A stretch of 64,000 nucleotides of DNA, taken from Salticus scenicus (Eukaryota; Arthropoda; Arachnida; Araneae; Salticidae). The DNA lies in contig OZ005648.1 in assembly GCA_963930645.1 (NCBI GenBank), forward strand, positions 496,001 through 560,000, given 5' to 3'. Shown in pieces: positions 1 to 10,599 of the stretch; the first letter of the stretch is position 1, and every line of letters starts with the position of its first letter. Under the pieces are notes generated by a model, which worked only from the letters and a program-made list of their open reading frames with translations, searched no databases and was not told where the DNA came from. The position numbers were made by a program, and so were the translations under genes.

Positions 1-5
1 TTAAG

Positions 6-186
6 TAGTGCTACCAGATTGAGGGAAATTTTTATTCTATAGCCACCACTAAATTTTAAATGAAATGGTTGGCTAATCTTTTCAGCGATTTTTCTGTTAG
101 ATGTCTTCGAAATAATTAACCAACCGTTATAATTAAAATTTAGTGGTGGATATTCAATAAAAATTTCCCTCAATCTGGCAACACTG
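6..186. mobile_element. Palindromic MITE with ~70-bp inverted repeats
   Basis: The two ends are near-perfect inverted copies over about 70 bp: the left arm reads AGTGCTACCAGATTGAGGG and the right arm ends CCCTCAATCTGGCAACACT. The outer motif resembles CAGTGTTGCCAG on both sides. No coding capacity is visible in the short spacer. The left flank is cut by the window edge, so the target-site duplication and superfamily cannot be fixed. Confidence 0.75.
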
Positions 187-233
187 CATCTGCCAATGGA
201 AATTCAAGGGTTATAGTTTTAATCAGTTTTAAT

Positions 234-1002
234 CATAGACCTATTATAAGAGTGGACGGAGCATTCCATTATTAAGGGAATATAAGAAAAGGTGCAAAGA
301 TGAAACCATGTGAATGTTGAAAAATTTTACCTTTTTTGGCATTTATCGCGTTATTGGCAAATTTTTGTTTTGAATATAAATATATATATTATTATTATTA
401 TTAAAAGGTACAACATGCAAAACTAGTGTAAAATATTACAGCTGCTGAAATTTAATTTTACCTTGTTATTAACATCTAACAAAGTTCAAAAATTTTTATA
501 ATTTTGGTTTGTCTTTACTCGTTTTAACTCTCATAAATAATTATGGACATTTTTGAAATAATATAGGATATAATATTGTTAAACTAATTCAATTTTGATA
601 AATAAGTATAGAAATTATAAGCATTTTATAAATATAATTACTTAAATAGAACGATATAATAAAATATTAAAAAGAATCTTACCTGTGAAATAAAATCCTT
701 ATCTTACATAACTTCTAGGGTTTTTAAAGTGCATCTAATTATTATTTCTTGCTATAAAATCCTTTTTAAATTCAAAACAATCTAACTTTTAAAGTGAAAT
801 AAAAATTTTAAAAAGAATTTTCAAAGAAAAAGGGAAAATATCGTCTGCTTAATAAAAAGCAGAGTTTGAAGCATGGCGAGTAAATTTCAATATTGGCCAG
901 TTTGGCTTCCTGTAGATCAACATTCACATGACCTTTTTATGAGTTATCTTTGCCACTAAAAAAGGTTATCATTGTCCCGTCCACTCTTATAATTGGTCTA
1001 TG
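234..1002. mobile_element. Non-autonomous hAT-type DNA transposon with 8-bp TSD
   Basis: Terminal inverted repeats begin CATAGACCWATTATAAGAG on both ends and extend through GTGGACGG, about 26 bp. They are flanked by an exact 8-bp direct duplication GTTTTAAT at 226-233 and 1003-1010. The 8-bp duplication and the C-A-n-n-G start are hallmarks of the hAT superfamily. The 769-bp interior is AT-rich and has no transposase reading frame, so the element would depend on a helper. Its right duplication ends 8 bp before a TATA box. Confidence 0.85.
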
Positions 1003-1017
1003 GTTTTAATGCAGTAG

Positions 1018-1065
1018 TATAAAAGGCAACGATGATCGTCTGCTTTGCTTCACTTTACATTCAGT
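1018..1065 (+). promoter_or_regulatory. Candidate TATA-box promoter with initiator
   Basis: TATAAAAG lies at 1018-1025. An initiator-like TCACTTT follows with its A at 1052, 34 bp downstream, near the usual spacing. A second arthropod-type initiator TCAGT is at 1061-1065. The region downstream is less AT-rich than its surroundings and ends in a consensus 5' splice donor at 1134, consistent with a first exon. The prediction rests on sequence alone. Confidence 0.45.
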
Positions 1066-1133
1066 TGTTGTTCAGGCGGATCGTCATTTTAGAAAGCTCG
1101 TGTCGCCAGTTTATTCTAAAGTTTGTCTGATGA
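1052..1133 (+). other. Candidate first exon ending in GTAAGTG donor
   Basis: The stretch from the predicted transcription start to the donor GTAAGTG (1134-1140) could be a short first exon of about 82 nt. It is mostly untranslated. Its only in-place ATG is at 1130-1132, four bases before the splice site, so it would supply ATG plus one base. Spliced to the candidate exon at 7810 it would open MSFCPNVDGQWIGRPN, 16 codons without a stop. No downstream exon continues that frame convincingly, so a non-coding transcript is equally possible. Confidence 0.35.
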
Positions 1134-1370
1134 GTAAGTGAAGTTTTATTTTAAATTTATTGGTATTCTTTTCATAATTTCTTTATTTCTTTTTGACTAC
1201 AATATATATACACACACATATATATATGTATATAAATTCGTATAATAATTTTCTCTACTTAATTTAAACTAAACTTTAAGTTAAGCAAGCAAAATTCTAA
1301 TAGAATTATATCATATTCCTGAGTTCCTTTGAAAGATTTTTTAGTATTAATAAAATATTTAAAGCTGTTA

Positions 1371-1406
<36 letters not shown>

Positions 1407-1663
1407 AAATCAAACAGAAAATTTTTACCCATACTGCTGCTTTTTTAAAACTTACCAATCTTGCAATTAAAATTTTAAATCAGTATACTTATGCGATCTT
1501 CAAAATACTGAACTTGTAACAACTACTACTTGTAACAACTACTAATTAATTATACTAATTGTAAGATTCTGACTTTTTATGTTATTCTAAATATAAAAAG
1601 TTAATAGTGTATTCTTTTCTTATATATATATATATATATATATTACACTTTATATTGTTATAT

Positions 1664-2190
1664 ATCCGCAATTGTAATGAAATGCTCGCCCTCTGGTGGG
1701 CTAAGGTGAAATTACAATAAACATGGTTTAATTCGAATTCCATACAGCCGCCATTGCTTGCCGATATTTAGTTTCACATATATTTATTGAATAAAAATGA
1801 ATAAATACGGTAAAAAAGATAACACATACTGTTGTGTGCCACAGTGTAACTCCAAATTATCAAGAAATCCAGAATTGAGCTTCCATTTATTTCCAAATGA
1901 CAAATTTAAAATTTCAGTTGCTTCGGCTAATGGAAGTAAAGAATTAATCAGATGATTTGAAACTAATATTTGTTCAACTTCAGTTAAAAATCTACTTCTG
2001 ATCGAACTTTGAATAAACTGAAGTATTTTTTCCAAAAGCAATCAATTTTCCATAATGTAATGGCGGAGAAATTATAGTACGAATATTAAGTAGAATAACA
2101 AAAAACACTAATGGAACACACGTGGTATAATGTTTACTAACAACTGCAGTGTTCAGAGAGCGCCATCTATCGATCATTACAATCGCGGAT
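1664..2190. mobile_element. TIR element carrying a THAP fragment (P-like, internally deleted)
   Basis: A 17-bp inverted repeat, ATCCGCRATTGTAATGA, bounds this 527-bp unit at 1664-1680 and 2174-2190. The interior holds a THAP-domain N-terminus at 1797-1955. THAP domains form the DNA-binding head of P-element-type transposases, so the simplest reading is a deletion derivative of a P-like transposon. The flanking 8-mers share only about five of eight bases, so a duplication is not proven. A THAP gene fragment captured by a MITE is the alternative. Confidence 0.55.
1797..1955 (+). pseudogene. THAP zinc-finger N-terminal fragment
   Basis: A 52-codon frame starts MNKYGKKDNTYCCVPQCNS and continues to SFHLFPND. 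The C-x4-C pair (CCVPQC) followed by the F-H-x-F-P motif is the first half of a C2CH THAP DNA-binding domain. The second zinc pair (C-x2-H) and the AVPTIF-type end of a full ~90-residue domain are absent; the frame runs into unrelated residues and stops at TGA. It lies inside a 527-bp TIR element, so it is read as the remnant of a P-like transposase. An exon-intron boundary after the FPND motif cannot be excluded, but no good donor is seen there. Confidence 0.6.
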
Positions 2191-3096
2191 AGTTAAAGTT
2201 ATATTGTGAATATTATTGTTAATATAAATATTGTAAATAATATATATATATATATATTATTATTATTATTATTATTATTATTAAAATAACATTTTAAAAA
2301 CATGTCAGTATAATATTTTCCTCTTAAATTAGAAAAGAAAATTCTGAATATATCGGAAGTTTAGTTTTTTTTTTTTTTTCATCAACGAATTAAAACAAAT
2401 TACATTAGGTATGCCTAGAATTATATATATATATATATACACACTCACTTTGGCTAACACTTACTAATCAACAGATTAAAGAAAAAGAAAGAAAGAAAAA
2501 AAAAGAAAAAAAAAGATTTACAAAATCGATAAAGTAAAAAAATACGTTTCTTCTCATAAAAAATTGAAGTTTTGAAGACTTTTTTTGATGATATTATTAA
2601 TTATTTTTATTTAATTCGTTTCATTATATTTAAAATAGGAGTAAGTGCGTACTTGATGCTAAGCCACTTCTGGGATATTTACTGTAAAACTAATCTTCAT
2701 AATACACGTTTATGTGAAAATTTGCAATATTCTCAGCCATGTTAAAAAAATTTAATTTCCAATAATTTTATGAATTTATTAAAAAAGAATGTCTATATTT
2801 CAAAAAGGTTCTGGATACATATCGTATAAGATATTTTTAAAACGCATTCCATTTCTTTTACGAACATCCATTCTTGAAATAATGTCTACGCAGAGTAACT
2901 AGCAAACTTAACAAGTAGACTAACCTGCCGGTGGACACCCTACATTGATTATTTTTTTAAATCTTTCTTCATTCTTTATACCTGATTTTTTTTACGTTTA
3001 ATAAGTGAGTGACTAAATTAAAGTTTAGATTGGACAGCTTTTTTTTTTTTTTTTTTTTTTATTAATAAAACTTTTTATAGTCCATATTATTTAAAA
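2191..3096. other. AT-rich spacer with microsatellites
   Basis: No gene is seen. The stretch holds (AT)n and (ATT)n tracts at 2238-2283, a poly-T at 2366-2380, another (AT)n near 2423-2438, an A/G-rich run at 2478-2516 and a 22-base poly-T near 3040-3060. Confidence 0.6.
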
Positions 3097-3280
3097 CTAG
3101 CAGGCTATGCCCGCTTTGCTGCTCACTAAATTTAAAGGAAACTCTTTTCTATATAGCTTTATAAAAATAAAATAAAACAAAATACTGAAATTGCTCAAAA
3201 GCTCGCTTCAGGTCCCTGCTGCGTTCGGCGGCGATTTGGTCATCCGCTAAAACTCGGGCGCCTTGGGCTTCCATTTAGGT
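3097..3280 (-). mobile_element. Helitron-like 3' end (minus strand), fragment
   Basis: Read on the minus strand, the sequence ends GCGGGCATAGCCTGCTAG with T next to it, the CTAG-T arrangement expected for a Helitron 3' terminus inserted at AT. The same end, with small changes, recurs at 18852-18881 and 60355. Inward (to the right) there is a short GC-rich block at 3200-3280. The 5' end was not found. Confidence 0.45.
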
Positions 3281-3787
3281 GCTTATTAGATAACAGTTTC
3301 GAAAAAATTGAAGTATCCCTTTTATATTTCAATCCCAGTTACATATGAACAACACTATACGTGGTGCACATAATATTTGCTTTTGCGTTATTTCCTATGT
3401 TTATTTTGTTTATCCGATCAATCATAAAATGACAGCAATTTCACGCCAAGTATTACAATATGCTGTGACCGGCTACGTCTATCGCATGAGACAATTAATT
3501 TTTGTGGTTATATATAATTCGTGGTTTGTAAACCTGATCATAGTACAGCCTTGATATAGTTCTCTTTGGCGACTTTTGAATTTTTGTCACCATTTTAGAC
3601 TTAATCCCTTGTAACAATATGCTATGAGCGCTGTTTCTGCCGTATATTAGACAAATAATCTTTTTATGGTTATATATATTTCCCATTAAACATATTTTTA
3701 TTTATTTATTTAAATATTAATTTGAATTAATCAAATATTTCTGTTCGACAGCGTGCAAGTGCAGTCACACACAGAGGCTCATCTATA
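3281..3787. other. No gene seen
   Basis: AT-rich sequence with no convincing coding frame. Short frames on both strands near 3345-3686 lack any recognisable motif. Confidence 0.5.
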
Positions 3788-4640
3788 GAGTGGTGGACAT
3801 AATTATAAGACACCTATCTAATTTGACAAATAGTGAAAGAAAAGATTCAGAGCTTAAGAATGTTTTATCAAATACGTCAAAAACATAAATTTATTCTGTT
3901 ATCATATATAATTATTTTATAATAATGATATTTTCATACAATTTAATGAAAAAACTTAAACACATAATGGACAAAATTGTAAGACACCAACCGTTTTTTT
4001 CCAAATACAGTGGTCAACATAATTAGCAGACACTAATGGTCTAAAAGAAAATCCTCTAACATGGTTTTTCAATATTTGGTGGAGCCGCCATTGTTTTTTA
4101 TAACATGAAAGATGCGACTCGGCATCGAATCTATCAATTCTAACAAAGTATCGCAAGACAGTTCTTCCCAAGCACATTTTATAGCATTCTTTAGGTCTTC
4201 GACACATATAAACTGCCTCCCATTTCGGTAAATCGCACGAGCTAAGATCCACAAGTTTTCAATGGGATTCAAGTCTAGGGAGAGAGATGGCCACGGGAGA
4301 ACATTGATACTTTGCTCTGAAAGCCACTTTTTTGTTTCGTGTGATGCATGAATCGGCGCGTTATCGTGCTGGAAAGTGTAGTTTTCGCCACAATGAAGTT
4401 CACCGTATATGGCTAGTTGATCTTTAAAAAGATTCTTATACTTTTCGGAATTCATTCTTGAATGCACAAAAACAATATCAGTTTTCCCTTGAGCTGAAAA
4501 ACTAGCCCAAACCATTACTGAGCCTCCACCCATTTGGCGGCTCATTAGTACATGAGGAGACTTCCGTAAATCATTCCAATAATATTGAAAACCGTCAGGA
4601 CCATCCAGGTTAAACTTTTTTCATCAGAAAATAACACAGA
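3788..4640 (-). mobile_element. Truncated Tc1-like transposon with inner direct repeats
   Basis: The left end carries three related copies of a terminal motif: GTGGTGGACATAATTATAAG at 3791, a diverged copy at 3966 ending GTAAGACACC, and GTGGTCAACATAATTAGCAG at 4014. Repeated copies of this kind near one end fit an IR/DR-type Tc1 element, or one element nested in another. The transposase C-terminal half follows on the minus strand up to about 4640, where homology stops abruptly; the DNA-binding half and the other terminus are missing. Confidence 0.75.
4069..4640 (-). pseudogene. Tc1-like DD34E transposase, C-terminal fragment, frameshifted
   Basis: The minus-strand frame from 4545 to 4069 is the catalytic half of a Tc1 transposase. 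It includes GGGSVMVWASFS, the second catalytic Asp in QHDNAPIHAS (residue 61 of the open frame) and the Glu in LDLNPIENLW (residue 96). The 34 residues between them define DD34E. Upstream, between about 4545 and 4640, the first catalytic Asp region is recognisable (FSDEK followed by LDGPDG), but a run of six instead of seven A (minus strand, near 4616) puts it out of frame. The helix-turn-helix domains and start codon are gone, so the copy is inactive. The usual full length is about 340 residues. Confidence 0.9.
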
Positions 4641-4939
4641 GTACCATTTAGTACCAAAAAATAAAAATAGAGATAGATCGTTCAAAACTGATGCATAGAA
4701 GTTTTTGATACTTACAAATCGATTGCGGATATTATCAAATTTGTAAAACTATTAGGATAGACGGGAGGGGGGGGGTGAAGGGGAAAATAATAGAAATAAG
4801 AGTTAGAGCATTTTGGGCTTTTTTTCCGAAGGCAGTAAAAACCCGGTGTGACATTTTTCCTAATCAGATTTTGTTTCTCTTTTTTTTTCACGTGATAAAA
4901 ATTAATGAAATTTTGAGAATTCAGTAATTATATTGATTC

Positions 4940-4973
4940 GTTTAAAAATAGGGACCAGCGAAGCGGGCGTTTG
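4940..4973 (+). mobile_element. Degenerate Helitron-like 3' hairpin
   Basis: GGGACCAGCGAAGCGGGCG matches the 3' hairpin found at 18852 and (inverted) 3097 and 60355. Here the final CTAG is lost. It points outward relative to the 3097 copy, so the Tc1 fragment lies between two oppositely oriented ends. Confidence 0.4.
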
Positions 4974-6376
4974 TATGATAAATTAGCATAGTGATTAGTA
5001 TATATACAATAAAAAATAAATAAATAGGTAAACATTATCGTGCTACACAACTTTATTATGTAGCTCCATTGTCGGCTTTTGAATTTTTGTCGCCATATTA
5101 GCGACGGATTTTTTTTTTTTTTTTTTTTTTTCTTTTGTAAGAAAAGGGGAAGACTATTTTGCTAATAATTTTATCAGACACCTTTTTGTTTATGTATAAG
5201 AATCTTTCCTATTCTGTTTATATTTATGGTTACTAGGTTTAAAATGGTGCTTGCTGAAATAAATTTGCTATTTGTAAAACTGGATTTTTTCTATAAACTT
5301 TTTATAAAAATAAATCATTTATGTGACTACTATTTAGGTTTAATATATTTTTTTTTTCTTTTTGAATCTGTATGAGATTATACTTATAAATTTAATCAAT
5401 TTTAGTTTCAATAATTTGGTGTAGCTCTCACTTTTCTCTGACATTGCTAGTTGTACTGACGGAGATTTATGTGGCTTGTAATTTTGCGTGAGGGGATAGG
5501 GCAGCTAAGGCTCCCTTCAAAATGTGCTTTTGAATATTGTATATACACTCATAAAATATCTTATACTGCACATGAATAATAATAATTATTATAAAAAAAA
5601 GATATTTAAAGTATTCATAGAAATTATTTTTTTCATTTACTTGTTTTTGAGTTATGATGATTACAAAAACTATTACTAAAAATCTTGATATCTGTATTCA
5701 GATTACCTCAAAAGGCGTAATTACAACGAAAACTGATCATAAAAATTAACTGGACACCGAAACAATATTTTGTTTTTACTATATGGGCAGGAGAAAGAAA
5801 TCGTCATTCCTAACCAATTTCTCTGGGGATGGAATAATTTTCTAAAGCATTTTGAGAAACATTTAATAAAAAATAACATTTACATTTACTAAAAAATGAT
5901 GTACTAGCTAAATTTTGAATAGTCCTGTATATTATATGTGCACCACATAGTGTAATTACATTAAGCCAACAGAGAAACTCAAATTGAAATGCACTTGGGA
6001 GGAACTTCCAGATATAGCCCTTAATAAACCCTAATTCTTTTGTGTGGTCTTGTAAATGAATGACAAAGACTTTTCAAACCATATTCCACACGAAACTTGC
6101 TTATGGGGTTATAAAGAATATATTTAGATTTTATTTTGTTATTTAAAATGTACAAACAAGAAATTTCTCCTATTGTCGTGATATATTTGTTTTCTTTCTA
6201 ATGTCCCTGCACATTAACCATTTGATCGATTTCTGTAAGAAGCTTCGAAAAATATCCCATTTGAAACAGATTTAGAAAACTGAATTTAGGCTTTCTACTA
6301 AAAGTTTTGTTTATGTTATACTGATAATAGTGCAACACACACGGAACAATAGCTAAAACATGATTTCCGGATTCAA
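4974..6376. other. No gene seen
   Basis: AT-rich sequence with poly-T near 5110-5131 and scattered short frames without motifs. A minus-strand frame at 6198-6389 has no recognisable domain. Confidence 0.5.
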
Positions 6377-6799
6377 TGGCCCTCTTCACTTACCGTCGCT
6401 GGTAGCCCGAGACAATGTTATTCTATGGGGAAATTTTCTATACAAATGACTTATTAACTAATACATATTTTTAAATTCTGTTTTCACATTCTGAAAATTC
6501 CCAGCTGTTAAATGGACGGACCTTTTATAAAAAAGTATTTTTTTTAATTTTTAATATTTTATTTTGAAGTTTCAAAATGAAAAAATTTCACATATTGAAA
6601 ATTCGTATTTTGCAGCTTCAGAATAAAATATAAAAAAATAATTTTTCAAAAAAAATCCGTCAATTTAACAGCTGGGAATTTTCAGAATGTGAAAACAGAA
6701 TTTAAAAATATGAATTAGTTAATAAGTAATAAGTAAAGAAAAATTTCCCATAGAATAACATTAGCTTCGGCTTCCGTCGAAGGTGAGTGAAGAGGGCCC
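6377..6799. mobile_element. TTAA-flanked MITE, piggyBac-like, copy 1
   Basis: The element begins with GGCCCTCTTCACTTACCGTC and ends with its inverted repeat. The right flank is TTAA (6800-6803) and the left flank is TCAA, a one-base decayed copy. The whole element is one long imperfect palindrome. A second copy at 38187-38604 has TTAA on both sides. TTAA duplications are typical of the piggyBac superfamily. No transposase is encoded. Confidence 0.75.
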
Positions 6800-6803
6800 T
6801 TAA

Positions 6804-7809
6804 GGGATCCCAAAACATGGAATATTTAAAACTCAGCTGTGGGAAGTTTTACCATTCTCTAACCATAAATGAGTAATAGAAAGGAAAAATAAATTGTAGC
6901 AAAGTTTAATTATTCAATATAAATAAATGAATACTTCAATGTCTGTCATTAAAGTTAACTTCATTAGAAAGTCTGGAGAAGTAAAAGACATCGAAAAACT
7001 ACAAATGATAAATGAGGATTGTTAAAAAAAATACACAACACTGTTTATTCAGATTGAAATAACTGAACGCGACTAGTTAGTAAATGAGAAAAAGTAGACA
7101 CGAGGGCAACGTGAAAGCAACAACAACATTTTGGAGAGTTTGTGTTATTTATTTATTATTATTATTTTAAATTTAATGATGATAATCTTCAATTTTGTAA
7201 TATTTTCTCTCAGAAATACTTTGTATGGTACAATTCGTATTTTTTCGATAAACTCATGAAGAAATTAATCTGTATAAGCAAAATTTTTATTAGAAGGTTT
7301 TAAGATATTTCGGTACAGTACGTTAACAAAGCCTTGAAATAAAATATATCTTTTTTCCAAGATATTAATATCTAATTATATTCCTTAGGTTGTTTTCATA
7401 AATTTTGTCAAAGTTCTATTTTATTTTTACTTTATTATTATTTTTAAACAAAATCCCGTTTTCGCCAGAAATATGAATAATTTTAATACATTAATCAAAA
7501 TATACGATTTTGTAAATTTGCTTAAACACCCCATTGTTCCAACGTAATAAATGATATATATATATATATATACATATTTTTTTTTTCTCTCCAGAGTTGT
7601 TTGATGAAAATTTACATTTTCTTTTTTCGAAGATTTCTAAAGGAATCAACCCTAAGAGATAATTTGGGACCTTGAGATAGCAATCGAATCGGCTCGTGCA
7701 TTACTCAGGTCCTTGCTAGACCTTTGATAGTTCTTATTTAGTTCTAATTTAATTCTGCTGTTAGTTATTTTACTTAATTTTACATTTTTTTTTTTCTTTT
7801 TTTTTTCAG
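6804..7809. other. No gene seen; polypyrimidine acceptor at its end
   Basis: AT-rich sequence with an (AT)n tract near 7555-7571. A weaker acceptor-like CTCTCCAG lies near 7590-7597. A strong polypyrimidine run ending TTTCAG closes the stretch at 7809. Confidence 0.5.
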
Positions 7810-7853
7810 GTTTCTGCCCAAATGTCGATGGCCAGTGGATTGGACGCCCAAAC
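7810..7853 (+). other. Candidate micro-exon A (44 nt)
   Basis: A T-rich tract ending TTTTTTCAG (7801-7809) is followed by 44 nt that are less AT-rich than both flanks, then by the donor GTGAGT at 7854. In the frame joined to the candidate first exon it reads FCPNVDGQWIGRPN with no stop. Immediately downstream is a small stem-loop (7861-7901) resembling in layout those after the three exon-like units near 10-11.6 kb. No protein family was recognised. Confidence 0.4.
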
Positions 7854-7903
7854 GTGAGTTTGCCTAGAGGGTTATCCCTATTCCGGCTGGGAGCCTAACT
7901 GGG
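7854..7903 (+). promoter_or_regulatory. Stem-loop at 5' splice site A
   Basis: Directly after the donor, TGCCTAGAGG can pair with parts of CCTAACTGGGCA, and TCCC with GGGA, around a loop TATTCCGGCT. It shares only the general plan, not much sequence, with the stem-loops at 10005, 10416 and 11545, so its membership of that family is tentative. Confidence 0.3.
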
Positions 7904-8565
7904 CATTTAAAATATTATTTTTAAATGTATTTCCTATCATATTATGTCTTAAATATTAAAAAAAAAAAAAAAAAAAATTTTGAGGTTTAACCATGTAGAA
8001 GTTTTGGTATGTACATTTTCGGCCATTATGGCACACGAGAGGGATCATTTGAATTCTTTCAACTGGTTTTGATTTTTCTCTTTCATGTTTAGCTATTTAT
8101 TGTTTGAAATAGCATAGATTGCTTTAGCAATTTCTGTTTTTTTAATGATTTTTTTCATCATAATATTTTTAAAGTAGTGTATTGCACATTTTATGTGTGG
8201 AACATAAACTTCTTACGGTGTTGTATACTTGAGTATTACACATGGGACAAATTATCTAAAAAATAAATATCTGTTTCATCTATCTTTATTACTGTTTACC
8301 TATCTAAATTTAGTAGTCTTCGTCTTATTCTTGAACCAATGAATTTTCAATTATATGTATCTTTAACGTCTGAAGCAATTTTAGCAGTTTGCTCTAAGTT
8401 TGAAAAAAACGTCTGCACCCTTTTATGTGTTCGCTGCTAGTTTTTCATTGAATTGTGTTTATATTTATTGCTAGTGTTGCAATTCTGTAGATTGACAACT
8501 ATGTTTTAAGAGAATTTAGCTAAATTTTTTATATTTATTTCAACCAGACTTTCTTCTTGTTGTTC

Positions 8566-8596
<31 letters not shown>

Positions 8597-9957
8597 TATG
8601 TAACACTGTTTTTTATAAAGTTTTCAGGCACGTTCATAAGATTTTATAAAATCCCTATAAGTTTTTTACATAATTTTTATACACATTGCAATGCTAAGTG
8701 TGTGAATTTACAGCACAGAGATAGTTTTTTCTTTTCTTTCAGTGCCATGCAATTAAAGTCATTTTTAAGATTTCAAGTACTTTGCTCGATTTTATCCCTT
8801 TAAGTGACACGCTATATTTTTGTGTGCTTTTCTTTAGAGTATTATGTGCGTGTTTGAATATTTTTCCATCAAATTGATCTGATTCTGAGAATCAACAGGT
8901 GTCAGATGTATACAGGTTTTGATATTGTGTATTTCGATCTTTTTCAACATTTTTCTTATACCGATGTTCATGGGTGCTTATACTAATTTTTATGGGTGCA
9001 TAAAAATTAATTTGTAGAATTCTATGTTTGCTAGTTTATCGTGTTGTGCTCCTTTTTGAAGTTTTTGTTATTTGGAAACTGACACTTAGGCCACCTTGGT
9101 GCTTCTGCGAATAACCTCTTTATGTATCCAGACTCTTTATGTGACATGTTCGATATGAATTTAAGATAAATTTAAGTTCGAAAAACTAAATCATGCGAAT
9201 GAAAAAAGTGAAATTAATTGCAAGAGTTACGAAACTAGTGAATTTTTTTTTAATTTCTTTTAATTGCCAGTTTGTTATAATGAGGTGCTATTATAATTTT
9301 ATAACGTTTTACTTCCAAGGGTCGATCTAGTTAAAAATTTGGATCCTTTATCTGCTCCTTCACAATATTCAGATCCAAAAAATGGACCCTCATCACCAAA
9401 TTTTTGTTTGTGACATGACTTCCTTCAAAAAATTCAGATTCATAAAAAAAGATACAATAGCTATGCTTTTAAATATTAATACATGTTTTCAATATCACTT
9501 CTAATCATTGTCTACATTTGATTTAATTAAAGCCTAATTAATTTGAAATGATACATTATATAGCATGACTGTTAAAATGAAAGATTTTATAAGAGATTTT
9601 TTACAAGTATTAAAAATAAATAAATGAAACAAAAACAAACAGATAACAAAAAAAAATATAAAATATTTCATTTTTCATAAAAATGAGGTCCAAAAGTTTT
9701 AACCATGATCAGCCCTTGAATTTAGCATGAACGTTTTGTTTATAGTATCGTATTTAGTGCTTGATTATTATATTAACTGTATGATTGATGAATAAATTCT
9801 GCATTAATGAGTTAAAAATTTAAAAACGTCATAATTTAAAAAAGGTTTCGATTTGTTGTTGTTGATTAATGTGCTTTAAGTATATCGTTTGCGAATGTAT
9901 TTCGGTAAAAATAATCGCGATATTCACAATCATACGGTTCAACCTGTATGTTTTCAG
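7904..9957. other. Intron-like spacer, no gene seen
   Basis: AT-rich sequence with poly-A at 7959-7977, an (ATT)n tract near 8571-8595 and no coding frame with recognisable motifs. It would be an intron if the flanking exon calls are right. Confidence 0.4.
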
Positions 9958-9997
9958 AGATACAGATGTAGAAATAGCAAGATGGTCTCAAGCAAAT
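9958..9997 (+). other. Candidate micro-exon B (40 nt)
   Basis: GTTTTCAG at 9950-9957 precedes 40 nt ending at the donor GTAAGT (9998-10003). The exon-like piece aligns with the unit at 11494: both start after a YCAG and share the pattern nGATRCAGA. One frame reads DTDVEIARWSQAN, another is also open; neither matches a family I know. Stem-loop B starts 7 nt after the donor. Confidence 0.35.
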
Positions 9998-10004
9998 GTA
10001 AGTT

Positions 10005-10094
10005 TAACCTGGGGAATTTACTCGATTACAGTGAAGGATCCAGTTAACTGCATCCTTGACTGTAACGGGTAAAACCAAATCGGCATCCAGGTTA
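10005..10094 (+). ncRNA. Stem-loop B following the 5' splice site
   Basis: The outer stem pairs TAACCTGG (10005-10012) with CCAGGTTA (10087-10094). An inner stem pairs the GATTACAGTGAAGGAT side with ATCCTTGACTGTAAC. Between the stems on the 3' side sits the unpaired block AAATCGGCAT, which is also found in stem-loops C and (with one change) D. A small palindrome around GCATTATGTACATGATGC follows. It may be an RNA structure controlling splicing, a miRNA-like hairpin, or the core of a short repeat. Confidence 0.55.
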
Positions 10095-10376
10095 TGCATT
10101 ATGTACATGATGCAACAAAGGTTGACGGTGAGATTAGACTCCGCATCTATTTTTTAAGATGCAAGTAGAATCTATAGAGATTTCTTACGTGGATTTAATT
10201 TAATTTTAAACTGCAGAAAATCAAATTTACAAATAATTACTAAACTTTCGCTTCCAAAAGATAAGAATATTTTTCTTCTTCACTCATTAAAAAAGGAAAT
10301 ACAAAATTTGAATTAATTACAAATTACCTGCAGTTTCATCCGTCGCGTTGTTAAACATGTTGTTTTTGTAATGCAG

Positions 10377-10409
10377 AAGAAGACAAGGAATTGTGTTGAA
10401 ACAGAAAAG
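10377..10409 (+). other. Candidate micro-exon C (33 nt)
   Basis: AATGCAG precedes 33 nt ending at GTGAGC (10410-10415). The region from about 10338 aligns with that from about 11460, sharing TTCATCnGTCG and TRATGCAGAAGAA, so C and D are duplicates. Where D has CAG before TGATGCAG, C has TTG, so the homologous acceptor is lost or shifted by six bases. The frame KKTRNCVETEK is open, but coding function is unproven. Confidence 0.35.
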
Positions 10410-10415
10410 GTGAGC

Positions 10416-10508
10416 ATTACCTGGGGAAATTACTCGGTTACAGTGAAGGATTAAGTTATCTGCATCCTTGACTGTACCCGGTAATTACCAAATCGGCATC
10501 CAGGTAAT
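10416..10508 (+). ncRNA. Stem-loop C following the 5' splice site
   Basis: ATTACCTGG (10416-10424) pairs with CCAGGTAAT (10500-10508). The inner arm from GGAAATTACTCGG to GAAGGAT pairs with ATCCTTGACTGTACCCGG and the following GTAATTACC over about 26 positions with few bulges and some G-U pairs. The unpaired AAATCGGCAT is identical to that in stem-loop B. A palindrome GCATTATGTACATAATGC follows. Confidence 0.6.
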
Positions 10509-10599
10509 GCTCGCATTATGTACATAATGCTGCGAACGCTATATGGCTGATGAAGAGACTAGTTTAGCATCGTAAGGTGCAAGGCAAATTTTTAGCGAT

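Noticed and set aside
1125..1140. Hammerhead ribozyme core CTGATGAG
   Set aside because: No GAAA partner strand or flanking stems are found; the sequence overlaps a consensus splice donor instead.
1784..2041. Minus-strand 85-codon ORF over the THAP fragment
   Set aside because: The sense strand carries the recognisable C-x4-C and FHLFP THAP motif; the antisense frame has no motif.
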